From: Pezicula radicicola
Taxonomy: Eukaryota; Ascomycota; Leotiomycetes; Helotiales; Dermateaceae
Direction: 5' to 3'
DNA length: 64,000 nucleotides
Assembly (NCBI GenBank): GCA_003008705.1
Contig: PDUO01000022.1
Span: 644,549-708,548 of the forward strand
Shown: positions 22,671 to 35,500 of the stretch, piece after piece
Layout of the letters: every line of letters begins with the position of its first letter
Position numbering within the stretch: the stretch's first letter is position 1
Translations under genes and position numbers: made by a program
Notes under the pieces: generated by a model
The model's input: only the letters and a program-made list of their open reading frames with translations
Told to the model about the DNA's origin: nothing
Databases searched by the model: none

Positions 22671-24813
22671 CTACCACCAAACACTCAACCCCACAAAATC
22701 AGCCCCCCAATTCACAATCCCATTAACACCACCCACATTCCCAACAACAACATTATTAACCCCACCACCACCCAAAAACAACCCATCAAGTACAACCCCA
22801 AAAACCCCCGTATCCTCCCACCCTAAACCAGCACTATAAAGTTCACTACTCTTCCCACTTAATGGTACCTCAACCCTAGTAGTCACCCCATTAACCCCAA
22901 TCGTTAAATTCCTCGTATTAGTTCCACTTCCCCATGATGTAGCTAGTGCTATATCATTATTACAGAAATAGATTTCTACGTATTTTGAGCCGGAGATTGA
23001 GGTTGTGGGTGAGGTGAGAGTTGCTGAGGCTGTGTTTGAATTGGCGCCTCCTAAGTAGCCTATCTTTGATCCGACTGGAGTACATAAACCTGTGGAGCAA
23101 GTGGTGCGAGTTGCGGTTCCGGTTGTTGTGAAGAGGGTTGAGGGGTAGAAGGTTGAGGATGGGGGTGTGATTGTTAGGTTTCCGGTGAGGGAGAGGGAGG
23201 TTGTTAGGGTATTGGTGGCTGTTGTGTTTAGGGTTATTTTGTTTTTGATTATGGTACCGTTTGTGAGGGTATATGTTGCTGTATAATTGTTGCTCGTTGT
23301 GATACCGTAGATATCTGTGAATTGCTTGGTATTCCTACTACAGGTCAGTTTCCTTCTCAAATTGACAGATAGTACTTCAAGTTCCAAATAAGTTGAGAAT
23401 GGGTGGAGGAACTCTTACTCTAGAAGAATAGTATCCTCAACACCGTAAGTACCACTTGCTGTAAGCTCACCAACCTCAACCAACAAAACCCCATGAGCAC
23501 CAACGACTCCAGAATAACTCGTCTTCACATCCGTTACCGTAACATCATTCCAAATATCTTTCAACCATCCTACCTTCTGTAACCCAACGACCGGTAAATC
23601 CAAAGTCAACTCCCTCTCCACATTAGCATTATTAATGAGGGCAATAACGAAACGGCCACCACTTAACGGACCAGCCCAAACCTCATATTCATCTTCTGTC
23701 CAACGTCTTCGAAAACTGGCTGCGACGCCGAGAGAATCTTGATTATAGCTAATTACATCAGAGTTTTTTAGTATGGCGAGAGAATCTGCGTTGATAGATG
23801 TTAGGGTATCCTTGAGTGCACATCCAATTACTAGTGGACTTTTAATAATAGCCCATAGACTGAAATGTGTTTTCTCTTCATCGGTGGTAAACACTTTGTT
23901 TCCGACTTCTAGCATATCGAGATCTAACCATTGGCCAGGTCCAGCAAAGGAAGTCTGTGGAACGACTTGGTTTAAAATTCTTGGGATGGTGCGGTAGGCT
24001 GGAATAATGTCCTACAAGTTACAAAAGATATTAGCGAGGCGTTTATATCTCTAGAAGAGCGAGAAAATTGTTGAAGAATGGCCGTGGACTCTACAGAGAG
24101 AAGACTTGATATAGAAAAAGGCGTACATTCGTAACTCTCCACGTATTTCCCAGCGCTGGTGCCCAGGCCGAAGGGAAATCAACCCCCCAATCACAAATCT
24201 GAAAAGCGATTTCTCTCCCCGTAGCAAGAACAGCCGCAGACATCGTAACATAGTGATCCTTCGGAGATACAGACGGAGTATAAGAAGTATCAGGATAATT
24301 CAAAGCAGCATCCGAATAACAATTATCGTATTTAAGAAGGTCAGCACCCCAAGCTGCAAAGGTATCGGCGTCTGTAGTCTCATGTCCGAGTGATCCTACT
24401 TGGGCAGGTGTTCCCGTCATACACATCTGGATACCTCCATCACTATAAACTCCGAATTTAAGACCTAGACTGTGGATGAAATTTCCGAGTGCTGGATATC
24501 CACTTGGGAAGAGAGCTGGATTCCAGGTTAATGTGCCATTTGCTGTCCGATCTGGAAGTGTCCAGCCGCAGTCGACTGTCGCGTATTGGTATCCTAAGTC
24601 GAGAAGGCCTAGATCGACGAGTGCTTGGGCGTTGGATGTTATTATGGATTCGTTGGGTGAACAGGAGTAGTGATTGTAGGAGTTCCAGCCCATTGGAGGA
24701 GTTATGGCCAATCCATTGTCGAGGCGGGGATAAATTGGCGATGCGAACGCGGTTTGGAGGAGGGAGAAAGATGTGAGGAGAACGAAGTGCTTCAGAGAAT
24801 ACAATGAAAACAT
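22671..24813 (-). CDS. Secreted alpha-galactosidase, GH27, with C-terminal extension
   Basis: This is an extracellular glycoside hydrolase that removes terminal alpha-galactose from oligosaccharides and galactomannans. Three exons (24127-24813, 23419-24011, 22671-23337) give 648 aa. ATG 24813 is used (an upstream in-frame codon is TTG); a signal peptide of about 25 residues follows. GH27 marks are ITPPMGWNSYNHY, DLGYQYATVDCGW, FGVYSDGG, the nucleophile Asp163 in LLKYDNCYS, CDWGVDFPSAW and the acid/base Asp230, the first residue of exon 2 after NTWRVTN. The all-beta domain and an extra C-terminal domain of about 220 residues rich in Thr/Asn/Gly follow, probably carbohydrate-binding as in the long fungal GH27 enzymes. 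It is divergent from nothing close; it likely feeds plant cell-wall degradation. Confidence 0.92.
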
Positions 24814-27437
24814 TGTGAAGAGCAACTCGAGACGTACAGTACTTCTGGGATAATCTCCTTCGCCAAGTACATGACAACCAAAGAAAAAAGTAAAAAGGAA
24901 GAGGACGATTCAACGTGCATACTTAAATCAAATCCACCCCATCTTTCACGCTTCCCTTCGACAGCTGCGCAGCGTGACTACCCCGCTACTGATCATGGAT
25001 AATAACAAAGAAATAAAATTGCGAAAAATACTTTCCATTGCATCAACTGCCGTTGATCCCCGTCTTGGCGCATCAATGAGATCTCATCTTGGTCCGGTGG
25101 TTCAGGTGGTTCATGAGATGTCGTCAGGTACGAGGCACGACCCAGTACCCCGCATCCGCAACCTTGGATGCGCTCCAATGACATCCCAGCACCCCGCGTA
25201 GCGCTATACCCATTAGAAGTACAGAACTTTAGAGGTACAGTACTAATTGCATTAGGTCTCCTTGCACAGTACGAGGATTACCTAAACGGGGGATGGATTT
25301 TGGTGTCGTTGAAGGTCAATCTGACGGATTCATGACAATAGTGACATTGGGCTGTAAAGATGGGTGCTGCAGATGGCCGTACAATATCGAAGAGGAAAGC
25401 GACCTTGGAAGGATAATGGAAATACGCAAGATGATGGATTTGATTGATTAAAGCAAGAGAGAGCTGGCTGTGAGAAGCAGGCACGTGGGTGACCGATGGA
25501 TGGCTCATCCCGCTTGAATTGGAAAACGTAAACGCGCTCTGTCAGCACAGCTCTTCATCAGATTAAAACAAGCCCATTATTCAGCCACAGACCACTCCTA
25601 CTAAAACAATTGATTAACTAAATGACTCGGGTCGCCTAGGAGCAGGTTTTTTTAATCTCCAAATATAAATCTGGGTTCTTGTTGAGTATTGAGATCGAAT
25701 AGACCCTTGCACATCCTAACATAGAATTCTAGAGAGCCCATCCCGCTCAATATTTTACCACCAACAACAACTTTGGACAGAAGCCTGTAATCAAGATCAG
25801 AATCTATACCAACAGTAGGCGTTTGCTGGCACACATACTTGGGGGTACCAAAAACAATCCATCTTCGTGGGAGATTCCCCCGCGACGCGCAATCTCCAAC
25901 CTGACTTATTATATCCACTACGAAACCTCGCGCTAGTGCTTTGTAACAGAGAAAGACTGGTAGGCCTCGAGAACGACTGATAATTAAGAAGAAGTTGTAA
26001 TCGAGAAGGGCTATTATCGTGAATTAAAGCCTTGAGCCTTAAATACACTAGTGCCGATTCTGGTAAAGCCTGCGAGGCAATAGGAGAGAGATAGAATTAG
26101 CAGTAGATTTAAGGCTACTATGTACAGACAGTTATGTGCCCGTCCTCCTACTATAGGTACCTGGGCTCATTCCTATATCAGCTCTACACAGAATACAACA
26201 CTACATTGCCACTATACGTTACTCCAAACAACATTGCCATCTAATAGGTTATAAGCCTAGACAGGACTTCAAGCTGAATCGCAATAAGGCAATGTATCTA
26301 TCCGTTTGCTAGTACAATAACTAGCTATTGCACCACTTCGTCGATGCATCAAGTCAAGTTAAATCTTCCTCAAGTAATGTCACATCAAGTCACCCAACTC
26401 AAAATCAAGTAAAGTGAAGTTATATCAAATCCCCCTTATTTTCATACACTCAAGCTCTTTATCAAACAATAATATCAACAAGTCTTATAAACTCACATCA
26501 TACACACTTAAGATCAGGCGAAGCGCGCAATCCTACACCCTACCTATAAAGAAAGAGAGATCATCATCCTCATAATTATTATCATCCAAAGATTCCAAAG
26601 AACATCAAGAACCTCAAGTCAACCCATCACACAATCCTTCTCCTCCTCTATTCAAACCAGACACCAAACACCAGACATCCGAATAAAATAGCATCCACAC
26701 CAGGAGTCAGGAGTCAATAGTCTACCAATGCTATCCTTAACATGTCTCAAAGGAGAAGAGAACTACAGAGGTGCAGCATTTAGACCACACAAAACAGAAC
26801 TTCCTCTTCAATATACCCGAGCTTACATACAATACGTTAGCTACTGCCGAGGAGAATATAAAAGTGCCTTCACAATCACTATTAACGTCTACTAAGAAGC
26901 GCAGCTCAGCATTAAAGACTGTACTAGAAACACTTCCTCTGCTATATGGTAGACTCTCAAAGATTATGGAAGGAAAGGATAGGGTTTACAACTATTGTTA
27001 GAAGAAAAGGCTATATCGATATTTTTAGACTTTTATTTCGATTTCGGGCCCGCAGAAATTACCCTTCTTATTACTGTTTGATATTATTCAAAGCCGTCAG
27101 GTCAGGAAACCAGGGGTTTCTATTTGGAGATACTATCGCTTAAGGGGTGTTTTATTTCTAAATATACGTAAAAGAGAGGTGTTTGTTACTATTAATATGC
27201 TATAGCGTGGAATTTAGACACTTATATGCCTATTTATGGGTATATGGAATAGTTATATAATTACTACGATAAGTAGGCTCTTCTCACAAACTTAGTTCCA
27301 CACAGAACACAACTCTATATATATTGCCCATATATTTATACTCCCAAATAAGCTTCCCATTTAACACCCTATAAAATTAACTAATAAAAACAGTAACAAA
27401 ATCCCAAAACACCACAGTACAGTACAATACAAAACAA
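24814..27437. other. Intergenic, partly AT-rich, with degenerate TCAAGT repeats
   Basis: This stretch holds the promoter of the alpha-galactosidase, then a spacer with ORFs of uncertain value. A minus-strand ORF at 25278-25508 (76 aa, with CHYCHESVRLTF) could be a small gene or exon. Around 26340-26430 there are repeated CAAGT/TCAAGT motifs resembling the MITE interior. 26700-27300 is AT-rich with broken ORFs. Confidence 0.4.
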
Positions 27438-29547
27438 CTAAATTAAATCAATAACACGCAGTTCTCTCCCATCCCCATCAACTTCAATCCTAGCATATTC
27501 CCAATCACCAACATTACAATCCCCAAGCAAAGTATCCCCCCAACAGAATTCATCATCAAAAAGAAACATTCCAATTCTCCTATATTGCCCTCTCACATCA
27601 CCAGTTGGATGAAGTATCAACCCCCTTGTCCGATCCGAAGAACTATATAATTCAGTGAAAGCCTCAACTGGCATGAGATGAAATTGAACAGTAGCGTCTC
27701 CGTGTGCTACATCTGTTAAATCATCATAATATACTTGAGCTGTAATCTGAGCTGTGTAACTTGTGTTATTGATCATTATGTGACTAAAAGATGCAAACTC
27801 TGGATGTTGGAGAATGGTGACATGGATAAGATAGTCACAGCTAATTCGCATATTAGCAGCACTTATAACTCCTCCGAAGATGTTCCCAGGTACGTTATAT
27901 TGGATAGAGACGTCTTGGACTCTCGAATAAAAGGTATTGGCGAGATTTCCTTCGTAACAGCTGGCTTCACGGAAATCAACTGTTCCATCCACTGAAGCCC
28001 ACGACCATGTTGGAAGCTCCCTGTAACGGTCCTTGGTTTTAAGGTACCGAACACACCAGCATAACTGCGATTCGATACCATCTTTCCAATGTCCCGCCAC
28101 ATAAGTGTCATTTGTCTGCTCCTGTGTAAGTTTTGCTATCCCAGACAAAGCCACCAATTTATCCCTCCTGAAAGTAAGACTAATTCCACAATTTCCCACC
28201 AGCCATTTTTATTAAATGGACGACTTTGTAGTCGATGCTGGCCTCGTATTGTAAGAGGGTATCCCTCAGGGAATATCTCGCAAGCTTGAAGTTCTTCACA
28301 CTCCCAGAACACTTGAGTGCGAGTGAAATGGAGAGTTCGTGGCGGAAGAATTCTCTCTTGTAATGCCCAACCACGATTAGAGAGTGGCATTGTCATAAGA
28401 CATCTGTCAAAGAGACCTGTCTGAGAGCTGTTCTGAAGACACTCGTAGGGTAACACTGAAGAAGTCCCAACACCAACCATAACTTGACATCTCCATGTCT
28501 CATCCCTGTTCTGAAAACATCCACCTCTTCCATCTTCGGCTCCTGATGCTGCAATGTTGATGCTCGAACAGTCATAAACACTACTCATCAATGAAGATTC
28601 TCGCTCCCAATCATTATCGTCGTCCTGGATTATGCACAATGAATCAATCCATAAATATCGAAGCCCCAGACTCATTGCAATCAATATGGCATCTCGGAAG
28701 GTTTTGGACAGTGCCTCTGCCGGGATTTTCTGTAGAAATATGGGCAAAGTGTCTTTAGTCAATGTCTGGAAGGAAAATTTGCCCCAGCAATGGCTGAGAG
28801 TGGCATATCGAATGGTATTTTCCAATTCGGTACCCAGACACAGTCGCGGTTCTTCCTTTGCTAGATCAAGAAGGCGGGTTGGCACGACAGATTCGGTTGT
28901 GCCACCGTGACACCGATTATGCTCTCTGCAACACTTTGTCAGCCAATTTCTGGCTTGTGTCAATGAATCTCGTGTGTTGTGGGAGACCCGGTGGAAAGAA
29001 CTCGGGGCTACTGATGTGAGTCTACTATCTCGTACACTGTGACTCTGATCTGAAAGGATGGCAAGAACATACCTAACCCAGCCATTGGAGTAAAAACTAC
29101 ACAATGGATCTCAGCATAGACTTCTATACCCTCCTGACTACTACCCTTCAGTCCGACTTGGTCCACAATGTCATTTTCAGGGAGGATCACCAGGTATACA
29201 GAGCATGTGGGCGGTGAAAACAAATCGCTGGGATGAAAAACAGCAACGCCGGTTCTGGGAAGATGTAGAAGTGTGGTCGACCGAATCGGAAGGATCCATG
29301 CCCCATTTCTATACAATAACGGTATTCTCGATCTGGTTTCCAACATAAATTGAGTACAAATTCCGCATCCAGCATCCGCAGATGACTGTAGAGCCGGCTT
29401 GTTACCGTGATGTTCAAATTGTAGGCGCTTGGGATCTTCTTCCCCGGTTCGTGGCCAATTGCTACACATGGTCTGGCAGTAGGAGCATAGCTTGGAGAAG
29501 GTGTTCTGCTGTTGAAGCAGGTCTTTATAGATATGCTCACTAGTCAT
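27438..29547 (-). pseudogene. HET-domain (heterokaryon incompatibility-like) gene, apparently frameshifted
   Basis: HET proteins mediate allorecognition and cell death between fungal individuals. Start ATG 29547 (MTSEHIYKDLLQQQNTFSKL) leads a Cys-containing N-terminal part (CSYCQTMC, AGCGICTQF). The HET domain follows: RYATLSHCWGK, TFRDAILIAMSLGLRYLWID, SLCIIQDD, and LSNRGWALQERILPPRTLHF with FWEC. The C-terminal part (LTFRRDKLVALSGIAKL, RELPTWSWASVDG) is in another frame. The two frames overlap near 28170-28190 just after WWEIVE, where relatives usually have a few more residues (about YS), so a small deletion is likely; no credible intron bridges it. A second doubtful junction is at 29050-29072, where only a 23-nt intron fits. 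A functional gene with misread junctions remains possible. Confidence 0.7.
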
Positions 29548-29893
29548 GTTCTCTTTCTGGCGGAGTGAGTAGTTTATTCTATCTTCGAAGAGGTTTCGAT
29601 AATCTTTTGTGACTCGTAATACTGAGGCTTGGTACGTGAAAGGTCCACGTGGTCCTTTACAAGTAGGTACATTAGCTACTTTCACCTCCAAGACACAGTA
29701 CAAAACCCTCTCAAACACTCAATTCCACTCAGTAACATCATAAAATATTTCTTTCATATCCACCTCACCTTCTCTCACATCACATCATCACCACTTCCAA
29801 TTAACAAAATACCCCAACCCCCATCCATTACCTACCCTCTCCCCAAAAAACCCCCTCATCCCCCCCAAAACCTCCCCCACCTCCAAAACCAAC
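29548..29893. other. Short intergenic spacer
   Basis: This stretch holds the promoter of the HET gene and the 3' flank of the secreted protein. It is C-rich near 29810-29880. No gene was seen. Confidence 0.5.
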
Positions 29894-30593
29894 CTAAATA
29901 GCCGAATCACAAATATAATCAAAATTCGCATCCTGAGAAACCAACACCTGAAAACCAGTAGTAGTACTAGTACTAGCAGTCTTCAAACAACTAGTCTGCT
30001 GAGTATCACAATCATTAACAGTAATACTACTCCCCTTATTATTAGCGACATCAGCACAAGAATTATGTTGATTATTGCATGCTCGAGTTGCAGCTGATGT
30101 GAAATCTGTGAAAGTGTCGCCGTCGACTTGGAAAGGTCGTGTTGAGGATCCCGAGTTTGTTATTGGTGGGGCTACGGCTCCGCCGAGGGCTCCTGTGAAG
30201 GTCTGTGGATTTGGTTGTTAGTTAGCTATCTAGATGTCTAGCAAGTATATCGATTTGGTAAATTTGAAAGATAATAATATAGGTGCATCATGTTACTGCA
30301 TGATAAAAACCACCAATGTAACAAGAACCAACACGACACAAGAAGAAGCAGCATACAGATTTCAAGAATGAAACTTTTTCGAAATGGCTGGCTGGCTGAT
30401 GATAGTAACGCCAGGAACAGAATAAAAGACAATAAGGATACAAAGACACAGTACATACCTGTAAATTCGACAAAGCCCGAGGCATAAGTCCAAAATCCAT
30501 CCCCATATCCAATTCCCCAGATCCAGCAAGAGCTATACCAGTCAACCAACCCATCACCATCACCGACACCGTATATACAGATGAGGATCTCAT
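29894..30593 (-). CDS. Small secreted cysteine-containing protein
   Basis: Two exons (30459-30593, 29894-30202, phase-0 intron with GTATGT donor) give 147 aa. The N-terminus is a likely signal peptide (MRSSSVYTVSVMVMGWLTGIALA). The mature part has the pattern RPFQVDGDTFTDF, RACNNQHNSCADVANN, VNDCDTQQTSCL and a last Cys in FDYICDSAI. This Q-H-N-x-C and C-D-x-Q-x-x-C arrangement recurs in many fungal secreted proteins of unknown function, which I recognise as a pattern but cannot name. It is probably extracellular; small size and secretion also fit an effector-like role, which is speculation. Confidence 0.8.
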
Positions 30594-31669
30594 GATTTTT
30601 CTTCTACCGAGCTTGTGTTACGAGCTTAGGTATTTTCGAGTCTTTGAGCCTTCCAGCCTTGGAGTTTGCTCCGCGAGTAATTTTTGAGTCTTCTTTGAGT
30701 TTGCCAATCCAACCCAGCGAGTATTCAAGCTTTGCGCGTATCTTTTCCGTTACCTTCTCTTGCCAATCCCTATTAATCCCAACCGCAGACCCTTCTCAAC
30801 AGCGTAATGGAATTCGTGATTCGTAATTCGTTCTCCTGAGTAATCTCTCGATAATTAACCTCGTATATTTCAAACTCCGACGTTGAAACTTTGTCTTTGA
30901 TCTGATGTTTACTTGCTGCACAGGATCTTAAATCGATGCTCGTTCGACGAAGCTCAGTCCGAATTGATAACGACAGAGTTGTTTATGTGTTCGTTCGTTG
31001 GTTTGTTCGTCGTATGTTGTACAGTAAGGAAGGAAGATAGAGACGGAGCTGGATCGTCTGATGGATCCGGGCCGTGGTGGGAGTCATGTCTGAAACGGTC
31101 CCAGAGGCCTGAAACGGTACTGCGACATATTGTGATTGCTCGACCGAGGACGATCATTTATTGTTTGCCGACTGCGACAGACGATCTTGCTGTGAATAGT
31201 GTCATTTTTATTTCCGTGTATGAAGGGATGCGAGTACGTTGATGATGTGGAATTAGGACAATCTCACAATGCAATTGTAGACACGAAGTCCCAACAAAAA
31301 ATTCCATACTCCATTCGCTATATGCAAGGCCATGATCCGTAGATAGAGTGACCAAAGTTCTAAACTAATTACGCGGTATAGTGTTGAGTTGTGGGGGTAT
31401 TATGGCAGACACCCAGTGTGAACAGACAGAAGAGAGGTACCAGATGACATCTTCCTATCATCTCTAATGCAACCAAACCTCCTGAGATCCTGTTCTTTGA
31501 TGACAATAAGAAATAGTGTAGAGTGTTATAAAGGAGACCATAATCATCCACCGTGCGAACACCGTCCCATGCGCTGAAGAACATTCATCAATCAAAACAA
31601 AGGCCATATTATTTTCTCATCCCAGCATTGTCGTAACCAAACCCGTAGTATCCAGTACGCAAGATGATC
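30594..31669. other. Intergenic, no gene seen
   Basis: This stretch holds the upstream region of the secreted protein and the 3' flank of the mucin-like gene. Short ORFs only. Confidence 0.5.
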
Positions 31670-32512
31670 TTAGAAGTTTGACGATGCGTTGACACCATGT
31701 GCCGGGTTGTGGTAACTCTCCAGGGTACTCTGGAAGGGATTTCGGTTGGAATGGTTGTTGCCACTGATGCTGCCGTTCTTCTCGTGTCCGCTTGAGTCGA
31801 CGCCAGATCGGAATCCCATCAATCCATCGCTCTCATCGGTATTCTTCTTGCGGCCCCAGATTCTCCATGCGACAAGGGCAAGTCCAAGGAGGACAATGGC
31901 TCCACCAACTCCAACTACGACACCGATGACTGTGTTTCTGGTCTTGGTGCTCATGCCAGACTTAGTAGTGCTGTCTTGGCTGAGAGTGGCTGCTGAGGAT
32001 GATTTTGAGCTGTCGGAGGTGGCTGTGCTCGAAGGGGTGGTGGTGTACGAGGTGGCCTTTCCACTGACGGTTGTGACCACTGTGACTTCTTCTACTTCGC
32101 TTGAAGAAGCAGCTGCAGTTGGGGCAGTGGTGGTGGTGACGGCATTTTTGTCGGTCGTACTCGATTGAGCGGCCGGCGTAGTGGTTGATGAAGTTTCTGT
32201 GGTGGATGTGGTATCTTTGTCTTGGGTTGTTGTGGATGATGTCGTTGCCGAGGGTGTGGTGGAAGTGGCTGTGGTCTTTGGTGTCGTGGTTGTCGTCGCC
32301 GAGGCCGATGTTGTGGTCTTGGATGTTTTTGAGGTTGTCGTCGCGGCGGCTGAGGAAGTCGACGTCGTGGTTGCAGCGGCAGTGCCCAACACAACTGAGC
32401 TAACTGCTGATACTGGATTGTCCGCTCGTAGGTTCAGACTCCATGCATTGGAGACTTGTGAGAGGGCGAGGCAGACTGCCAGCAGGCGCAACGGCTGTAG
32501 TGAAGAAAACAT
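31670..32512 (-). CDS. Mucin-like single-pass membrane protein (Mid2/Wsc-type sensor)
   Basis: This is a single-exon protein of 280 aa starting at ATG 32512 (MFSSLQPLRLLAVCLALSQVSNA is the signal peptide); the ORF is open 167 codons upstream but that part lacks a sensible N-terminus and is probably 5' leader. Residues 40-190 are almost entirely Ser/Thr/Ala, expected to be heavily O-mannosylated. One transmembrane helix lies at about 195-219 (GVVVGVGGAIVLLGLALVAW), then a basic stop-transfer RKK and a cytosolic tail of about 60 residues with Asn/Ser. This is the layout of cell-wall stress sensors and SKG6-like proteins. No WSC or other named ectodomain was seen, so the sensor role is inference from architecture. 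Confidence 0.8.
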   Translation of the reverse strand: MFSSLQPLRLLAVCLALSQVSNAWSLNLRADNPVSAVSSVVLGTAAATTTSTSSAAATTTSKTSKTTTSASATTTTTPKTTATSTTPSATTSSTTTQDKDTTSTTETSSTTTPAAQSSTTDKNAVTTTTAPTAAASSSEVEEVTVVTTVSGKATSYTTTPSSTATSDSSKSSSAATLSQDSTTKSGMSTKTRNTVIGVVVGVGGAIVLLGLALVAWRIWGRKKNTDESDGLMGFRSGVDSSGHEKNGSISGNNHSNRNPFQSTLESYHNPAHGVNASSNF

Positions 32513-35500
32513 AATGATTATTGTGTAATGTGCGGCGTATGAAGTGTTGTTAAAGGTAGAAGAAAGACAGGAAGGAAAGTGGCTGACAAAAGGAGAAAAA
32601 GGGTTGTTGTGGACTCGTATTATTTGATGGCTATGCGTTCGTGGGAAAAGAGGCGAAGTAGGATCGAGGATCGAAAGTAGCGGACGAGGCAGTTTTGTTC
32701 TTTCAACGAGAGATCGGTCGCCGGGGTGAAGGGCAATTGTTTCGAAACGACGGTTGTGCAGGATTCCCGCAGATATGGTGAATAGGCAATATGAACGACA
32801 GTCGGTGGAGGAGCTTGGCAGAATTGTGAAGATGAAGGGGGAAGAAGAAGGACGGATACTTCGTACACACTGGGATGTACTGGGATGGTGTTTCGCATTG
32901 TAAAAAGGGTAACAGGACAGGAGAGAAGCGAGCGTGTTGGTTGGAGTGGTTGGTGTGGGGCTACTCTCTCTTACTCTAGGAGCAGCCCAGTAGTTGATCA
33001 ACAAAGCACTCAATTTTTAGGACGAAAGACGCCGAGGACGGGAAAGTCGGGACGAGTGGCTACTTACAGCGTGGGACAGCGTAGGACAGCGTAGTGGTAC
33101 AGGCTTCATACAGTAGAGTTTATAGAGGTGTCGGCAGTCGCACAAAGCTATGTTTTTAGGGGTCTGCACTGTAGCGTAGGTAGCGTAGGCACTACTGTCG
33201 GGTCCACAATACCCATCAAATCGTGGGCATTTTCAAGCTCTGGACCACTATTTCCAGGCACCATCGCGATCTAACTGCACAACAGAGAGATGAGCATGAC
33301 CTGAAAAAAAAAAACCAGTGACGATTCTCGTATTCACGGATACACACACACCCTTCTCCCCCTCTAGCCAATCATTATCCTCTATTATTGTACTGTAGCA
33401 TGAATCTATTTATGAATAGACAGACCCTAATGCAAAAAGCCTTAGCGCCCCACCCCTCCATGGCGACGGATAACCACTTGACAACACGACACCAAACTCG
33501 ATAAAAACCCAACATCCAAGGTCAATCCAAACAGCGTCCACCAGTCAACAATTACCCTTCCTCACCGACTCCCCCGGAGCCCAGCGACCACATACCGTAT
33601 CCCACGTATCACCATCAAAACCTCACCACAATCAGGTTACTTATAAATGTCACATACCATCTCCAAATAGTCACAAAACCACGGCGATCCAATGCTCTGA
33701 GCTTCACAACCAAGACATCCTTATGCCCTAGCTGATCGCCATACTCAGTGACGTGACAAGTCTTGGCTCTCTCCCAGGGCGAGTAAGCTTGTTTGAAGGA
33801 CGACGGTCATCGACCAGAAACGAGACTGCTTGTCCGTTCGTCCCATGCGCAACTGTCTCATGAATGCCAGGAGAGGCTCAAAAGGGAACCAGAGCTGTAC
33901 TGAAGCAGAGAGATCATCAGCAAGGGAAAGGTACAGTAAGGCTGAATTAACTCTGAAATGCTAAGTTTGACAGCCGTCGGGAAGTCAACACGCTTTGTTA
34001 CAGAAGGGTGGTTGTCCCTTATTCCCAAGTTTCGGAAGTGACGACAAATCAATGCCTTCTCTCAAAAATCCGAGCATCCCGATGTGCCCGAATCCTATTT
34101 TTTGTGCTTTGTGCTTTGGACTTCTGTCAATTCAGCCTCACGAGGCTGATTTTGCTTCACAGCCACTGCAGCCAGGTTAACCGAAGAACCGCCTACAGAT
34201 TTATGAGGTCACTTCTGGAGATGTTTACCAGAAACAATCACCATTGTCCAAGTTTTCAAGGTCGTCGAAACAGATCACCCCAGTCATTGCCAATTTGAGC
34301 TATATGAAGTATACTATAGTCAGTGTATCTTTTTGCATTCGGATCACGTGATTGATCAAGGCTTCAATGAGTATGGCTTTACTCGGTTCGACTTGAGGAT
34401 GCACAATGGTCCACTGCCAGAATTTCAGAAACAACTACCATCTTCCAACGCCCTTGGAAAGAGAACACGGCAATCATTGCCAATTTACACCACATGAAAG
34501 TTTTATACTAGTTAGTGCATCCTTCGCCTGGAAACAAAGCACGGCAATTATTGCCAATTTGCACCCTATGAAGGTTTATACTATAGTCAGTGCATCCTTC
34601 GCACCCAGAAAAAGGGTAGACATGATGCTCCCTGGTTACACTTGCGAGAACGTGGTTGATCAAGATTTCAATGATCGTTACCGGGTTCGACTATGCAAAA
34701 TTTTACCAGAATTTCAGAAACAGCCATAGCCACCATCTTCCAAGGTACTAGAAACGAAACGCAGCAATCATTGCCCCTTTGCGCTGTATGAAGTTTTATC
34801 TATAGCCAGTGTATTATTCACACCCAAGATAACGGTAAAGTTAAGTCAATACTGTAAGACGCTCTCTGATCAAGCTTACTAGAATTCGTTGATCAAGCTT
34901 GAGTGACCCCCACGGGTAGATCAATTCAGTCACCCAAATCATATCATTTGACTCCAAGTCAGAAACGATTGTAATTCACGCATCAAACAGCCAACAATAG
35001 CTTTGTCTTCACAAGCAATTCTTGGTTGCAATGTGTTGCCCATAAATCACGTGTCAGAACTACCAGATGGGGTATATCCTCATATTAGCTTTATATTCGA
35101 TCCTTTTAATCCTTCTGGATTCGTAGGATCTAAATCAAATCTCCCCAATCTGTAACTAGGCACACGCAAGCCATTTACATGACAAATCACCCATTTTGTA
35201 TGGTATTCGGGATTAATTCGGTGCCTCTCATTTAGTATATATAGCCTACTAAGTACTCACAATTCACACATTTTATGCATATACAATTTCCACGAAATCG
35301 AAATTCAATACAATGTCAATACAAATCACTCTCTAGATATGCTTCCCGCAGAGCTATGATAGAAACATTCTATGTTGTATTTCTAAAATTTCTATAAAAA
35401 AAATCTCTAAAGCATGAAAATTATAGTCTGCAATTCCAGCGCAAACTCCCATAATCCCATTGCCTTTCTGAAAATAATAAAACAAATTCTGCCACTACAT

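Noticed and set aside
22551..22826. Pro/Thr/Asn-rich plus-strand ORF
   Set aside because: Most of it is antisense to the C-terminal domain of the alpha-galactosidase.
32092..32528. Val-rich and Pro/Arg-rich ORFs opposite or overlapping the mucin-like gene
   Set aside because: They are shadow frames of the Ser/Thr-rich repeats in a well supported gene.
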